Shown here one piece after another: positions 24,228-33,188 of a stretch of 64,000 nt of DNA. Every line of letters starts with the position of its first letter. The stretch's first letter is position 1. A program made the translations under genes and the position numbers. This stretch comes from Candidatus Saccharimonadota bacterium (lineage in GTDB: Bacteria; Patescibacteriota; Saccharimonadia; Saccharimonadales; Saccharimonadaceae). The notes under the pieces were generated by a model. It ran no database searches and was not told where the DNA came from. It saw only the letters and a list, made by a program, of their open reading frames with translations. Location: contig JAFWIX010000001.1 of the NCBI GenBank assembly GCA_017514665.1, positions 207,688-271,687 of the forward strand, written 5' to 3'.

Positions 24228-26645
24228 ATGGATGCGTCGCAGAATCAAATTATCGACCCCAACCACATTCGCATTAAAGCCGCCAAACTCGGCCATGCTT
24301 TTAAGAGTCCAGCTTTGCGCCTGCTAATGGCATTTCTGATTTTTATTTTGATTTTTGGCGGGTTTGCAATTATTTATTTCACTAAGGTTTCTGCTGGTTG
24401 GTTGCTTGTCGCTTTAGCTCCGCCGCTGATCATGCTGCTTTCTTGGTCTAAGCATGCCCTAATTGATCCGCCTCTCCACGAAGAATGGGGAATCAACGGC
24501 CTGCTCGACACCGAGTGCCTCACACTGATTAATACTGCTCCTACTCCCGCTTCAATTGCTGCCATGATTCCGGCTACCAAGAGTGGTAATTTCTTCCTTT
24601 CACGCATGGAATTACATCCTGACATCTTCAAGCAAATCGCCGAAGCTCTGGGCAATGATCCAGCGGCCGTTGTCGCCAAGGCTTTAGAGATTCGTCAAAA
24701 TACCGAATCACCTTCCGTCACCGGTGCCATTTTTGCTGTTGCGATGATTGAAACTTATCCCGATCACGACAATTTCTTGCATCGTGTCCAACTAGAGCTT
24801 ACCGATCTTTATCAAGGAATTGGTTGGTACAACCATATCAATGAATCTATCAAAGCACACGATCGTAAAGTGCGCACCGGCGGCATTGGTCGCGATTTTG
24901 CCTTTGGCTTTACACCATTATTGCAGCGTTTTGCTACTAATATTTCCACTGCTACTAGCGTTTACACTTATCTTCCTCGCGGTAGTCGTAGTGAAACCAT
25001 TGATAAAATGATTCAAATCTTTTCTAGTGATGGTCGTCAAAACATCGCTTTGGTCGGCCCGCTTGGTAGTGGTCGTACCACGTTGATTTACGCTTTTGCC
25101 GAACGCCTGCTTGATGCCGAGAGCAACATTCCCTCCAGTCTCAAATTCCGTCAAGTCTTTTTCTTAGATGCCATTTCATTAATCAGCGCCGTTGGCGAAC
25201 GCGGGGAACTAGAAACTTTAGTGACTCAACTTATCAACGAAGCCTACAATGCCAAAAACGTCATTCTTTGTCTCGACAACGCACATCTATTCTTTGAAGA
25301 GGGCACTGGTTCGGTCGACATTTCCAACATTCTCTTGCCATATCTCGAAGCCGGCAAGCAGCGCATTATTTTGTCTATGGACGAACAACGCTTCCTTGAA
25401 ATTTCCAGCAAAAACGTAGCTCTTTCCAGCTCACTCAATAAAGTCCTCGTCAAACCTACTGACGAAAAGGACACTATCTTAGTCCTTCAAGATCAGGCAC
25501 CAATGATTGAATACAAAAACCATGTATTTTATACTTATCGTGCGCTCAAAGAAGCTTATCGCTTGAGCCTGCGCTATATGTACGATATCGAAATGCCGGG
25601 TCGCGCTATCAAGCTACTCGAAGCTGCCGCCAACTATGCTGAAAATGGCATAGTCGGCGCCCATACGCTGCAATCTACCATCCAGGAGACTCAAGGTATC
25701 AAAGTCGGTGGTAGTACCGACAACACTAGCAATGAAGAACGTGATAAATTGTTAAATCTCGAAACGCTCATTCACGAACGCATGGTTGATCAAACCGAAG
25801 CCGTCGCGGCAGTTAGCAACGCTTTGCGTCGTGCTGTGGCTGGCGTGCGCAGCGAAGGCCGTCCAATCGGCACCTTCCTCTTCCTCGGCCCTACTGGCGT
25901 CGGCAAGACCGAACTCGCCAAGGCTATTAGCGAAACTTACTTTGACGGTGAGAAAAACATTATTCGTCTTGATCTTAATGAATTCGTCATGGCTAACGAC
26001 GTCGCCAAATTGATTGCCGACGGTGCCGAAAACGAACTCAGCCTCACCGCGCAAGCCATGAAGCATCCATTCTCTGTCATCTTGCTCGACGAAATTGAAA
26101 AAGCTCATCCGCAAGTGCTCACTACTCTACTACAATTATTAGACGAAGGTGTGTTGCGTGACGAGAAAGGTCACGAAGTCAGCTTCCGCGACACTATCGT
26201 AATCGCTACCAGCAATGCCGGCGCCAACGAAATCCGCGAGCATATTAATGACGGCCAGAACCTTGCCGATTTCAAAGATAAATTAATTGACGAGTTGATC
26301 AATAGCAATCAATTTCGCCCTGAATTTCTCAACCGTTTTGATGAAATCTGCCTCTTTAAGCCACTCGGCAAACCCGAGCTCAAGCAAATTCTCGCTCTCA
26401 TTATCAAATCCGTCAACAAGACTCTTGAACCGCAAAAAATCACCGTCACTCTCGACGAGGCCGCTTCTGAAATTCTGGTCGAGCATGGCTACGATCCACG
26501 CATGGGTGCGCGTCCGATGCGTCGCATTGTTCAAAAAACTGTCGAAAATATCGTTGCCAAACGTGTCCTCACTGGCGATGTCGCTAGTGGCTCCACGCTC
26601 AACATTACCGGCGCCGAAGTTGCCGCCGAACTCGAAGCCGAATAA
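24228..26645 (+). CDS. Membrane-anchored ClpB/ClpC-like AAA+ ATPase with degenerate first ATPase domain
   Basis: 805 aa. Two membrane helices near the N-terminus (about 27-48, 52-70). First AAA module: GPLGSGRTT (about 275-283, Lys replaced by Arg) and CLDNAH (about 346-351, DN for DE), so it is probably inactive in hydrolysis. Second module: GPTGVGKTE (about 554), VILLDEIEKAH (about 618), sensor region IATSNAGANE, and arginine-finger region RPEFLNRFDE, all intact. The C-terminal D2-small domain ends with GARPMRRIVQKTVEN. It likely unfolds proteins at the membrane; partner protease unknown. Stop codon is back-to-back with that of pgk on the other strand. Confidence 0.82.
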   Translation: MDASQNQIIDPNHIRIKAAKLGHAFKSPALRLLMAFLIFILIFGGFAIIYFTKVSAGWLLVALAPPLIMLLSWSKHALIDPPLHEEWGINGLLDTECLTLINTAPTPASIAAMIPATKSGNFFLSRMELHPDIFKQIAEALGNDPAAVVAKALEIRQNTESPSVTGAIFAVAMIETYPDHDNFLHRVQLELTDLYQGIGWYNHINESIKAHDRKVRTGGIGRDFAFGFTPLLQRFATNISTATSVYTYLPRGSRSETIDKMIQIFSSDGRQNIALVGPLGSGRTTLIYAFAERLLDAESNIPSSLKFRQVFFLDAISLISAVGERGELETLVTQLINEAYNAKNVILCLDNAHLFFEEGTGSVDISNILLPYLEAGKQRIILSMDEQRFLEISSKNVALSSSLNKVLVKPTDEKDTILVLQDQAPMIEYKNHVFYTYRALKEAYRLSLRYMYDIEMPGRAIKLLEAAANYAENGIVGAHTLQSTIQETQGIKVGGSTDNTSNEERDKLLNLETLIHERMVDQTEAVAAVSNALRRAVAGVRSEGRPIGTFLFLGPTGVGKTELAKAISETYFDGEKNIIRLDLNEFVMANDVAKLIADGAENELSLTAQAMKHPFSVILLDEIEKAHPQVLTTLLQLLDEGVLRDEKGHEVSFRDTIVIATSNAGANEIREHINDGQNLADFKDKLIDELINSNQFRPEFLNRFDEICLFKPLGKPELKQILALIIKSVNKTLEPQKITVTLDEAASEILVEHGYDPRMGARPMRRIVQKTVENIVAKRVLTGDVASGSTLNITGAEVAAELEAE

Positions 26646-27716
26646 TTATTTATCTTCCAAATTTTCAATGCCAGGCAGTTCTTTGCCGAGCAAAAATTCT
26701 AGTGCCGCGCCACCGCCAGTCGACACCAGGGAATATTCAAGTTCTGGAAATTGACTTTGCAAATATCTTACAAACCCAGTTGTATCGCCGCCTAAAATCA
26801 CTGAATAAATTTCGGGATTTTCGCCAAGTAACTTTGCCACTACGGTAGATGAAGTGTCAAAAGCCGGGTCTTCTACTTTGCCCAGCGCGCCGTTCCAAAT
26901 CACAGTTTTAGCTTCGCTAATTATTTTGGCTATTTCGGCTGTCGCTACTGGGCCAATATCGAGCTTGGCGCCCTCGCCGTCTGTATCAAAATCTTCTGCT
27001 ACGTAAATTTTTGCATCTTTAGTTTCATAACCATCAGCAGCAATTTTGCCACCCACTGCAATTTTATCGGCAGTTGGCAAAAACGCTTCAATCAAAGGTT
27101 GCTTGTCTTCCACTTTGGCGCCGCCAATAATGACTAGCATTGGGTGCTCGGCGCTAGACATTACTTTGCTTAAGCCCACAGCTTCTTTTTCTACTAGCAA
27201 ACCCGCCACGGCCGGTATTAAATGCGTAATCGCATCCACAGAAGCATGCGTGCGGTGCACTACGGCAAAGCCATCTTCCACTATCATATCGGCGTGGGCC
27301 GAATCGACGATTTCATGGGCAAAATCTTCGGAATTTTCTTCTTCGCCCGGCCAAAAACGCAAATTTTCTAGCAACAGAATTTCACCTTTTTTCAAATCTT
27401 CTATTGCCATTTCGACTTCTGGTCCACTCACGTCATCCACAAAATCTACTTTTATTCCCAAACCTCTTGCCATCACTTCTGCCACTGGTTTTAGTGACAA
27501 TTCTGGGACCCTTTTACCGTCCGGACGCCCCATGTGTGAAACCACGATAATTTTCTTAGCACCTTTTTCTAGCAAATATTTCAAAGTCTCAAAACTCTCC
27601 ACGATGCGATTGTCGTCGGTAATTTTACCATCCTCCATCGGCACATTGTAATCTGTCCGCACTAACACAGTCTGGTCTTTTACGTTGATATCGCGAATGG
27701 TTTTTTTGTGAAACAT
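26646..27716 (-). CDS. pgk: Phosphoglycerate kinase (short form)
   Basis: 356 aa, shorter than the usual 390-400. Recognisable blocks: VLVRTDYNVPMEDGKITDDNRI, VVSHMGRPDGKR, LLLENLRFWPGEEEN, IIGGAKVEDKQPLIEAF, WNGALGKVEDP and the C-terminal nucleotide loop GGDTTGF. Transfers phosphate from 1,3-bisphosphoglycerate to ADP. Next to pyk on the same strand. Its stop touches the Clp-like gene stop with no intergenic base. Confidence 0.93.
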   Translation of the reverse strand: MFHKKTIRDINVKDQTVLVRTDYNVPMEDGKITDDNRIVESFETLKYLLEKGAKKIIVVSHMGRPDGKRVPELSLKPVAEVMARGLGIKVDFVDDVSGPEVEMAIEDLKKGEILLLENLRFWPGEEENSEDFAHEIVDSAHADMIVEDGFAVVHRTHASVDAITHLIPAVAGLLVEKEAVGLSKVMSSAEHPMLVIIGGAKVEDKQPLIEAFLPTADKIAVGGKIAADGYETKDAKIYVAEDFDTDGEGAKLDIGPVATAEIAKIISEAKTVIWNGALGKVEDPAFDTSSTVVAKLLGENPEIYSVILGGDTTGFVRYLQSQFPELEYSLVSTGGGAALEFLLGKELPGIENLEDK

Positions 27717-27725
27717 AAGCCTCCT

Positions 27726-29159
27726 TTAAATATAACGAATTTGTATAGTATCAGTTCCACCCTTGCGATTTTTACCACCCGAAATAATCACTGCCACGAT
27801 TTCTTCGTGGCCCTCCTTTAATTGTAAATAGCCAGAATCTTTAAGTTCTTGCGCTAGCGTCACGCCGTAATCTTCTGTGAAAGGCCTAATAAACGCTGAA
27901 TTAGCATAATAAAGCGCCAATTGATTTGCGATTCTCGGATTGCTAGTGACGGTAATAATGGGTAAGTTTGGTCGTCCTGCCGCCACTGCGCGGGCTGTCT
28001 CGCCAGTCGCAGTCTGACAAATTAGTGCATCGGCTTCGATCTGTTCGGCTAATCCCACCGCCGCACTCGCAATCGCATCATAGTTATGGTATTTGCCGAC
28101 TGGTTCGTGCGCTATTGGGCTGACGCGTGAATGATTTTGCGTATACAAAATCACACGCTTCATTTCTTTGACAGTTTCAATTGGATATTCGCCGTTGGCA
28201 GTTTCGTCAGACAACATCACCGCATCAGCACCTTGAATCACCGCACTTGCCACGTCGCTTACTTCGGCGCGAGTTGGTGCCGGATTATTTATCATCGAAT
28301 TCATCATTTGTGTAGCCACGATACATAATTTGGAATGTTCGCGACACAAGGCCACGAGTTTACGTTGGACAATCGGCACTACCTCGGCACCCGCTTCTAC
28401 CGCCATGTCACCACGTGCTACCATGATACCATCAACTGCTTTGACAATGTCTCTTAGCTGCGCGTCCGAACTAATCGCTTGCTTGGTCTCAATCTTAGCG
28501 ATAATTTTGGCGTCGGAATCTTTTTCCTTTAAAATCTTGCGCAGATTCTTCACATCATCCGCACTTTGCACAAACGACATCGCAACATAATCAAAATCTT
28601 CTTTTACGCCATAATCGATTTCTGCTAGATCCTTTTCAGTCAGAATATCGCCCGCAAAATCGGTATCGGGTAGATTAAGACCTTTATTACTCATCAGCGC
28701 ACCATCATTTTCAATTTCAATTTTGATCGCAGTATCAGAAGGGATTTCAATGATTTTTGCCTGGATCGTACCGTCCGCCAAAAATACTGGTTGCCCCACC
28801 TCGACTTTTTGCGCCAGGTTATATTTTACTGGCAAAATCTTACCGCCGCTATGTTCTTTTAATTTATAATCAAGCGTCAATTTATCGCCAGTCTTTACAT
28901 CCAAATGATTATTTTTCAAAGCGCCCAGGCGAATCTTGGGCCCAGGTAAATCTAACACCGTCGCCACTGAGCGACCCTTTAACTTGGCTGCTTCGCGCAC
29001 CCATTTGAGCTGCCTAGAACGTTCTTCGTCGTCGCCGTGCGAACAATTAAACCTACAGCCATTGGCTCCCGCCATGATTAGCTCGGTGATTTTTTCCTTG
29101 CTATCTACTGACGGCCCCACTGTGGCTAGAATTTTGGTACGCTTAAACAGCTTGCTCAT
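27726..29159 (-). CDS. pyk: Pyruvate kinase
   Basis: 477 aa, normal length. TKILATVGPS at the N-terminus, GANGCRFNCSHG (Asn and Ser at the active site), the Mg2+/substrate region KIIAKIETKQAI, and GIMVARGDMAVE are visible, as is the C-terminal allosteric-type domain. Produces pyruvate and ATP from phosphoenolpyruvate. It lies 9 nt upstream of pgk. ATG is 6 nt after TAAAAT (29171-29166) in a perfectly palindromic divergent promoter. Confidence 0.95.
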   Translation of the reverse strand: MSKLFKRTKILATVGPSVDSKEKITELIMAGANGCRFNCSHGDDEERSRQLKWVREAAKLKGRSVATVLDLPGPKIRLGALKNNHLDVKTGDKLTLDYKLKEHSGGKILPVKYNLAQKVEVGQPVFLADGTIQAKIIEIPSDTAIKIEIENDGALMSNKGLNLPDTDFAGDILTEKDLAEIDYGVKEDFDYVAMSFVQSADDVKNLRKILKEKDSDAKIIAKIETKQAISSDAQLRDIVKAVDGIMVARGDMAVEAGAEVVPIVQRKLVALCREHSKLCIVATQMMNSMINNPAPTRAEVSDVASAVIQGADAVMLSDETANGEYPIETVKEMKRVILYTQNHSRVSPIAHEPVGKYHNYDAIASAAVGLAEQIEADALICQTATGETARAVAAGRPNLPIITVTSNPRIANQLALYYANSAFIRPFTEDYGVTLAQELKDSGYLQLKEGHEEIVAVIISGGKNRKGGTDTIQIRYI

Positions 29160-29201
29160 ATCTCTATTTTACCATAATTTTTATGTTAAAATAGAGATAT
29201 G
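29157..29201. promoter_or_regulatory. Perfectly palindromic divergent leaderless promoter
   Basis: Arms 29157-29171 and 29187-29201 are exact reverse complements over 15 nt; each comprises the ATG, the 6-nt gap AGAGAT and the -10 box TAAAAT. Only 15 nt separate the two -10 boxes. pyk (minus) and the protein at 29199 (plus) thus receive identical start regions. Confidence 0.8.
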
Positions 29202-29675
29202 GCAGATTTTAGTGCACGCGCCAAACTACGTGCTTATAAGCGAACGCATAAGCGCACGCGCAAAATGGAAAGTTCACAAAAAATTGTTTTGTGTTTAATG
29301 ATTACATCGTCTATTTTGGTAATATTTGCACTGATTGTTTTTGCCTATTTTTATTCTGATACTATTGTCAAAAATCGTCTCAGCATGCTAGCCAAAGTAT
29401 ATTATGAAGATTATTACTACAACAACCTCACCAACAACGACACCAAGACCAACGTGCTAGAATCATATGCAGAAAACGGTTTGCCAATGGTTCGGCTCAA
29501 TCAGCTTTTGTCCTTTGATAATCACAAATATGCCGAGTTTGAAAGTGACTTTGTTAACAGTCGCTATACTTGTGATCTTAATAATACGTCAATCAAATAT
29601 TATCCAGTGGCGCCTTATGGTCCACAAGATTACAACGTCAAATACACTTACGCTTGTTCGCACATCAAAAACTAA
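29199..29675 (+). CDS. Single-pass membrane protein of unknown function
   Basis: 158 aa: Arg/Lys-rich cytoplasmic start (1-25), one helix (about 30-54), extracellular domain with two cysteines that could pair (CDLNNTS and CSHIKN at the end). Leaderless start 6 nt after TAAAAT. No family recognised. Confidence 0.6.
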   Translation: MADFSARAKLRAYKRTHKRTRKMESSQKIVLCLMITSSILVIFALIVFAYFYSDTIVKNRLSMLAKVYYEDYYYNNLTNNDTKTNVLESYAENGLPMVRLNQLLSFDNHKYAEFESDFVNSRYTCDLNNTSIKYYPVAPYGPQDYNVKYTYACSHIKN

Positions 29676-29699
29676 AATAAATATCTCCGAATTTTGCGC

Positions 29700-29780
29700 T
29701 TTCATTTATGCCGCCTTTGTTAAAAAAAGTTTTACTAAATAAGGTCATTAGTATACATGTCAAAAGCGGCATAATGAAAG
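29700..29780. repeat. Imperfect 20-nt inverted repeat with long loop
   Basis: 29700-29719 and 29761-29780 are near reverse complements (shared core ATGCCGC) around a 41-nt AT-rich loop. No T run follows, so it is not a typical terminator. The rest of 29676-29880 is AT-rich with no gene seen. Confidence 0.5.
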
Positions 29781-29880
29781 TACAAACACCACACTCGACG
29801 ATGTTATGCTATTAATATATCATACTTTTGGTTAAAATGTAAGATTTTTGTAATAAACATAAGTATGATATAATAACCAT

Positions 29881-31317
29881 ATGAACAAGTTCATGGTCAC
29901 AAGTTCTGTTCTCATACTTACCTTTTTGGTAAGTATTTTTTCTAGTGCTGTCTATGCCACACAGGATAGTACAGATACCGAAGCTTCCCTCGAAGTAGAT
30001 TCAATCATCAACATCTCTGCTCCTAGTACGGTTACCCTCAACTGTACTCCAGGCTATACTAATGCCGCAGCCGAGCTTTGCACTAACACTGCTAGTGTCA
30101 ATGTTACTACTAATAATATTACTGGTTATACTCTACAACTAAATGCTACTTCTGGCTCTTCTAATTCTCTCACTAACACTGCTGTTTCTCCTAGTGCTAC
30201 CATCCCTACATTAAGCCAAGCCTATACTTCAGCTAACTTTCCTACTAACTATTGGGGCTACACTGGTGGTCTAGATAAATCCAGTGAATCTGGTGGTTAT
30301 AACTGTTCTACTAACTATTGTCCTATTCTAGCTTATCAATCTAATGATTCTAACTATGCTCCTAATCATGTTATTAAAGTTACTGATGCTCCCGCTACCA
30401 CTTCAGCTACTACTATCACCTTTGCTGGCAAAGTCAATATTGATAAGCCTTCTGGGACTTACACTACTTCTGTGACGTTTACGGCGGTGACTAATTATGT
30501 GCCAGGACCAATTTCTAACGGCATGAATATGCAAGACATCGGCTCAGCATCTTGCGCTCTTACCCCACTTTATTCTGAATCCAACACTACCTATACTGTA
30601 GTAGACGCGCGCGACAACGAAGAATACATGATAGCTAAACTCGCCGATGGCAACTGTTGGATGTTAGATAATCTTCGTTTGGACATCACTGATTCTACCG
30701 TTTTAAATTCTCTCACTACTTCTAATACCAACGCAGACGTTGCCTCTCTTACTTCTCTAAAATCCGGCAATCGCGCTGCTGGTGCTAGATACGCTAGTAG
30801 TGGTTTTGAAATATGGGATTATAGTCACAATACAAACGCATTTAACCGAGCCAAGGCCAATGCAGGCTTCAAAGACACTACCACCACCAGCTACGGTATT
30901 GGTAGTGGTAAAATCGGTGTCTATTACAATTACTGCGCCGCTTCTGCCGGTAATTATTGTTATGACGAAAGTGCCGACGTAGATGAACCTAATACTCTTC
31001 AAGACGCCCAGTATGACATCTGTCCTAAGAGTTGGCGTTTGCCTACCTCTACCAGCAATGGCGAATTCCAAGCCCTTTACACCGCTTACTCCTCCGATGC
31101 TACCACCTTCAGAAATGCCTTATCTACGCCGTTCTCTGGCGACTTCACTAATGGTGGAGTGTATGGTAGGGGGGAATATGGCTACTTCTGGTCTTCTACC
31201 TGGAGCACTACTAATAAGGCGTACCGCCTGCTCGTCTATTCCACCCAGGACAGCCCATCCTATAGCGGCAGTCGCGATCGCGGCTCCGCAATTAGGTGCT
31301 TAGTACGCGACCAGTAG
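29881..31317 (+). CDS. Secreted FISUMP surface protein
   Basis: 478 aa. Signal peptide (1-26, ending VYA), shared Thr/Ser-rich module (about 30-205), FISUMP domain (about 225-478) with MIAKLADGNCWMLDNLRLDI, DICPKSWRLPTS and GYFWSSTW. It is a paralogue of the 21938 protein and shares the N-module with 10391 and 63476. TATAAT (29869-29874) leaves 6 nt to ATG, so the start is probably leaderless even though the product is exported. Confidence 0.8.
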   Translation: MNKFMVTSSVLILTFLVSIFSSAVYATQDSTDTEASLEVDSIINISAPSTVTLNCTPGYTNAAAELCTNTASVNVTTNNITGYTLQLNATSGSSNSLTNTAVSPSATIPTLSQAYTSANFPTNYWGYTGGLDKSSESGGYNCSTNYCPILAYQSNDSNYAPNHVIKVTDAPATTSATTITFAGKVNIDKPSGTYTTSVTFTAVTNYVPGPISNGMNMQDIGSASCALTPLYSESNTTYTVVDARDNEEYMIAKLADGNCWMLDNLRLDITDSTVLNSLTTSNTNADVASLTSLKSGNRAAGARYASSGFEIWDYSHNTNAFNRAKANAGFKDTTTTSYGIGSGKIGVYYNYCAASAGNYCYDESADVDEPNTLQDAQYDICPKSWRLPTSTSNGEFQALYTAYSSDATTFRNALSTPFSGDFTNGGVYGRGEYGYFWSSTWSTTNKAYRLLVYSTQDSPSYSGSRDRGSAIRCLVRDQ

Positions 31318-31332
31318 GGAAAAATATGCAAC

Positions 31333-31357
31333 AAAAAATGAGCCAAATGGCTCAAAT
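31333..31357 (-). terminator. Terminator after tRNA-Glu
   Basis: TGAGCC/GGCTCA stem with a 4-nt loop, followed on the minus strand by a T6 run. It can also end the surface-protein transcript on the plus strand. Confidence 0.8.
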
Positions 31358-31367
31358 TCTGATTCAA

Positions 31368-31442
31368 TGGTGACCTCTGCGGGAGTCGAACCCGCGTTGA
31401 CGGGATGAAAACCCGCAGTACTAACCGTTATACTAAGAGGCC
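31368..31442 (-). tRNA. tRNA-Glu (UUC)
   Basis: Minus strand: acceptor GGCCTCT pairs with AGAGGTC (G2-U71), anticodon stem GCGGG/CCCGT with loop TTTTCAT, giving anticodon TTC; T-arm GCGGG-TTCGACT-CCCGC; encoded CCA. TAAAAT lies about 10 nt upstream. Confidence 0.93.
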
Positions 31443-31483
31443 GGATAGGTTTATTTTAACACATTCTATTAACTAGTACAAGA

Positions 31484-33118
31484 TTAAATCACGCGGCTGA
31501 TTTCATCTAGCGTGGTGTCACCACGCAAGGCCGCCAGCACGCCTTTTTGCTCTAGCGTCAACATACCATGTTCGCGTGCTACTTTTTCTATAGCATTAGT
31601 ATTAATCTCTCGTACATCGCCACGAATAAACGACTGAATATCTTCAGAAACTACCAATTGTTCCATAATTACCGTCCTACCCGAATAACCAAAGGGTGTC
31701 TCGGCACTTTTTACTGGCTTGTATAATTTGAAATCGTTCAAATCAACGCCACCAGTCAATTCAGCAACGTTTTCTACTCCATCCAACACTTCACGCACGT
31801 AATTACGCGTAGCTTCATCTGGTTCGTAAGGTTCTTTGTTGTCGGCAAGCTTGCGCACCAAGCGCTGTGCCACTACTAACCTAATTGAACTTGAGAAAAT
31901 TGGGTTGGTGCCAATCATATCAATCATCCTTGAAAATGCCGCCGAGGTAGAATTGGCGTGGAATGACGAAAGTACTAAGTGACCAGTAATCGAAGCTTGA
32001 ATTGCCGTCCTGGCGGTATCCGAATCGCGCACCTCGCCCACCATTACTACGTCAGGATCAAGACGCAATACCGAGCGCAAACCTTCAGCAAACGAACCAC
32101 CGCGTCCGGTATTAATCGGAATCTGTGAAATACCGGTGATACCATATTCAATTGGATCTTCCAGAGTGATAATCTTGCGGTCGGTCGTGTTCAAAGCGTT
32201 TAGCATCGAGTATAGTGTAGTCGATTTACCAGAACCAGTTGGGCCTACCATCAACACTAAACCACGTGGATGTGAAATCACTTCATTGATCTCAGCGCGT
32301 TCTTCTTCAGTCAGACCAAGCAAATCCAAATTTAATAAAGTTTCATCAAAGTTAAATAGACGCAACACTGCGTCTTGGCCATACATCGTCGGAATCGTTT
32401 CTACACGAATATTTAACAAGTGCGAAGATTTACCGTCGGCACTATAGACGTCCTTTTGCATGTGTCCAGATTGTGGTGTGTTGGCAGCACTTGATAAATT
32501 GGTGCGCGACGAAAGCTCACCCATCAAAATACGATAACGATCGCGATCCAAATTTGCTACCGGGTGCAAAATGCCGTCCACGCGCATCCTGACGCGAATT
32601 TCGTGGCGCATGTTTTCAATATGAATATCTGAAGCTCCCAATTTGTCGGCTTGGTCAATCAAAAAATCAAAGACCTTGTCAGACGATACTGAATTTAAGA
32701 TTTGGCTAACTTCGTCAATCGTCTTACTATCACCTTCAGAGGCGATTTTAATATCATCATACTTAATTTCTTTGGGTGGGTCATAACGCAACATAAATAC
32801 CCGATAGGCCGAATCAGATACCAAGAAAAATTCTACTTTGTCACCTTCATCGTTGTATTTTTTGCGTAGTTCTGCCACGGTGCTTTTGGGTGTGTGGCTA
32901 GTAATCAAAAATTGAAAAGGACGCTCATCGCCACCATCATCTAGCGGCACGATATAATCTTTGTGCATACGCTCTACGTCAAGTACATCTGGTACTAGTT
33001 CGATGTCAGACTCAAAACTGCGGGTGTCCAAATAGGGAAGACCCAAAATAGAAGCCCGCTTTTTGGTGGCCTGCTCTTCATTTTCACGACGCTTTTGCTG
33101 TAACGTTTGTTCGTCCAT
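31484..33118 (-). CDS. PilB/GspE-type secretion ATPase
   Basis: 544 aa. N-terminal region (about 1-130) replaces the usual MshEN domain, followed by SDIHIE and MRVDG blocks, Walker A GPTGSGKST (about 292-300), the Asp box ITLEDPIEY, Walker B DPDVVMVGEVRD and the His box GHLVLSSFHAN. The four-cysteine zinc motif of many PilB proteins is not seen. It powers type IV pilus extension or pseudopilus secretion. ATG 33118 follows TATAAT (33131-33126) by 7 nt; an in-frame GTG at 33121 is an alternative start. Confidence 0.88.
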   Translation of the reverse strand: MDEQTLQQKRRENEEQATKKRASILGLPYLDTRSFESDIELVPDVLDVERMHKDYIVPLDDGGDERPFQFLITSHTPKSTVAELRKKYNDEGDKVEFFLVSDSAYRVFMLRYDPPKEIKYDDIKIASEGDSKTIDEVSQILNSVSSDKVFDFLIDQADKLGASDIHIENMRHEIRVRMRVDGILHPVANLDRDRYRILMGELSSRTNLSSAANTPQSGHMQKDVYSADGKSSHLLNIRVETIPTMYGQDAVLRLFNFDETLLNLDLLGLTEEERAEINEVISHPRGLVLMVGPTGSGKSTTLYSMLNALNTTDRKIITLEDPIEYGITGISQIPINTGRGGSFAEGLRSVLRLDPDVVMVGEVRDSDTARTAIQASITGHLVLSSFHANSTSAAFSRMIDMIGTNPIFSSSIRLVVAQRLVRKLADNKEPYEPDEATRNYVREVLDGVENVAELTGGVDLNDFKLYKPVKSAETPFGYSGRTVIMEQLVVSEDIQSFIRGDVREINTNAIEKVAREHGMLTLEQKGVLAALRGDTTLDEISRVI

Positions 33119-33125
33119 CACATTA

Positions 33126-33181
33126 ATTATAGCATAAGAATTATAAAAAAATCGCACAATTTAAAATTCTTATGCTATAAT
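33126..33181. promoter_or_regulatory. Divergent promoter with perfect 17-bp inverted repeat
   Basis: 33126-33142 and 33165-33181 are exact reverse complements, each containing an extended -10 (TGCTATAAT) and the adjacent AAGAATT. The two leaderless genes read away from it (start codons 7 nt beyond each -10). Symmetry reaches beyond the -10 boxes, so it may also be a dimeric regulator site. Confidence 0.75.
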
Positions 33182-33188
33182 AGAATGT

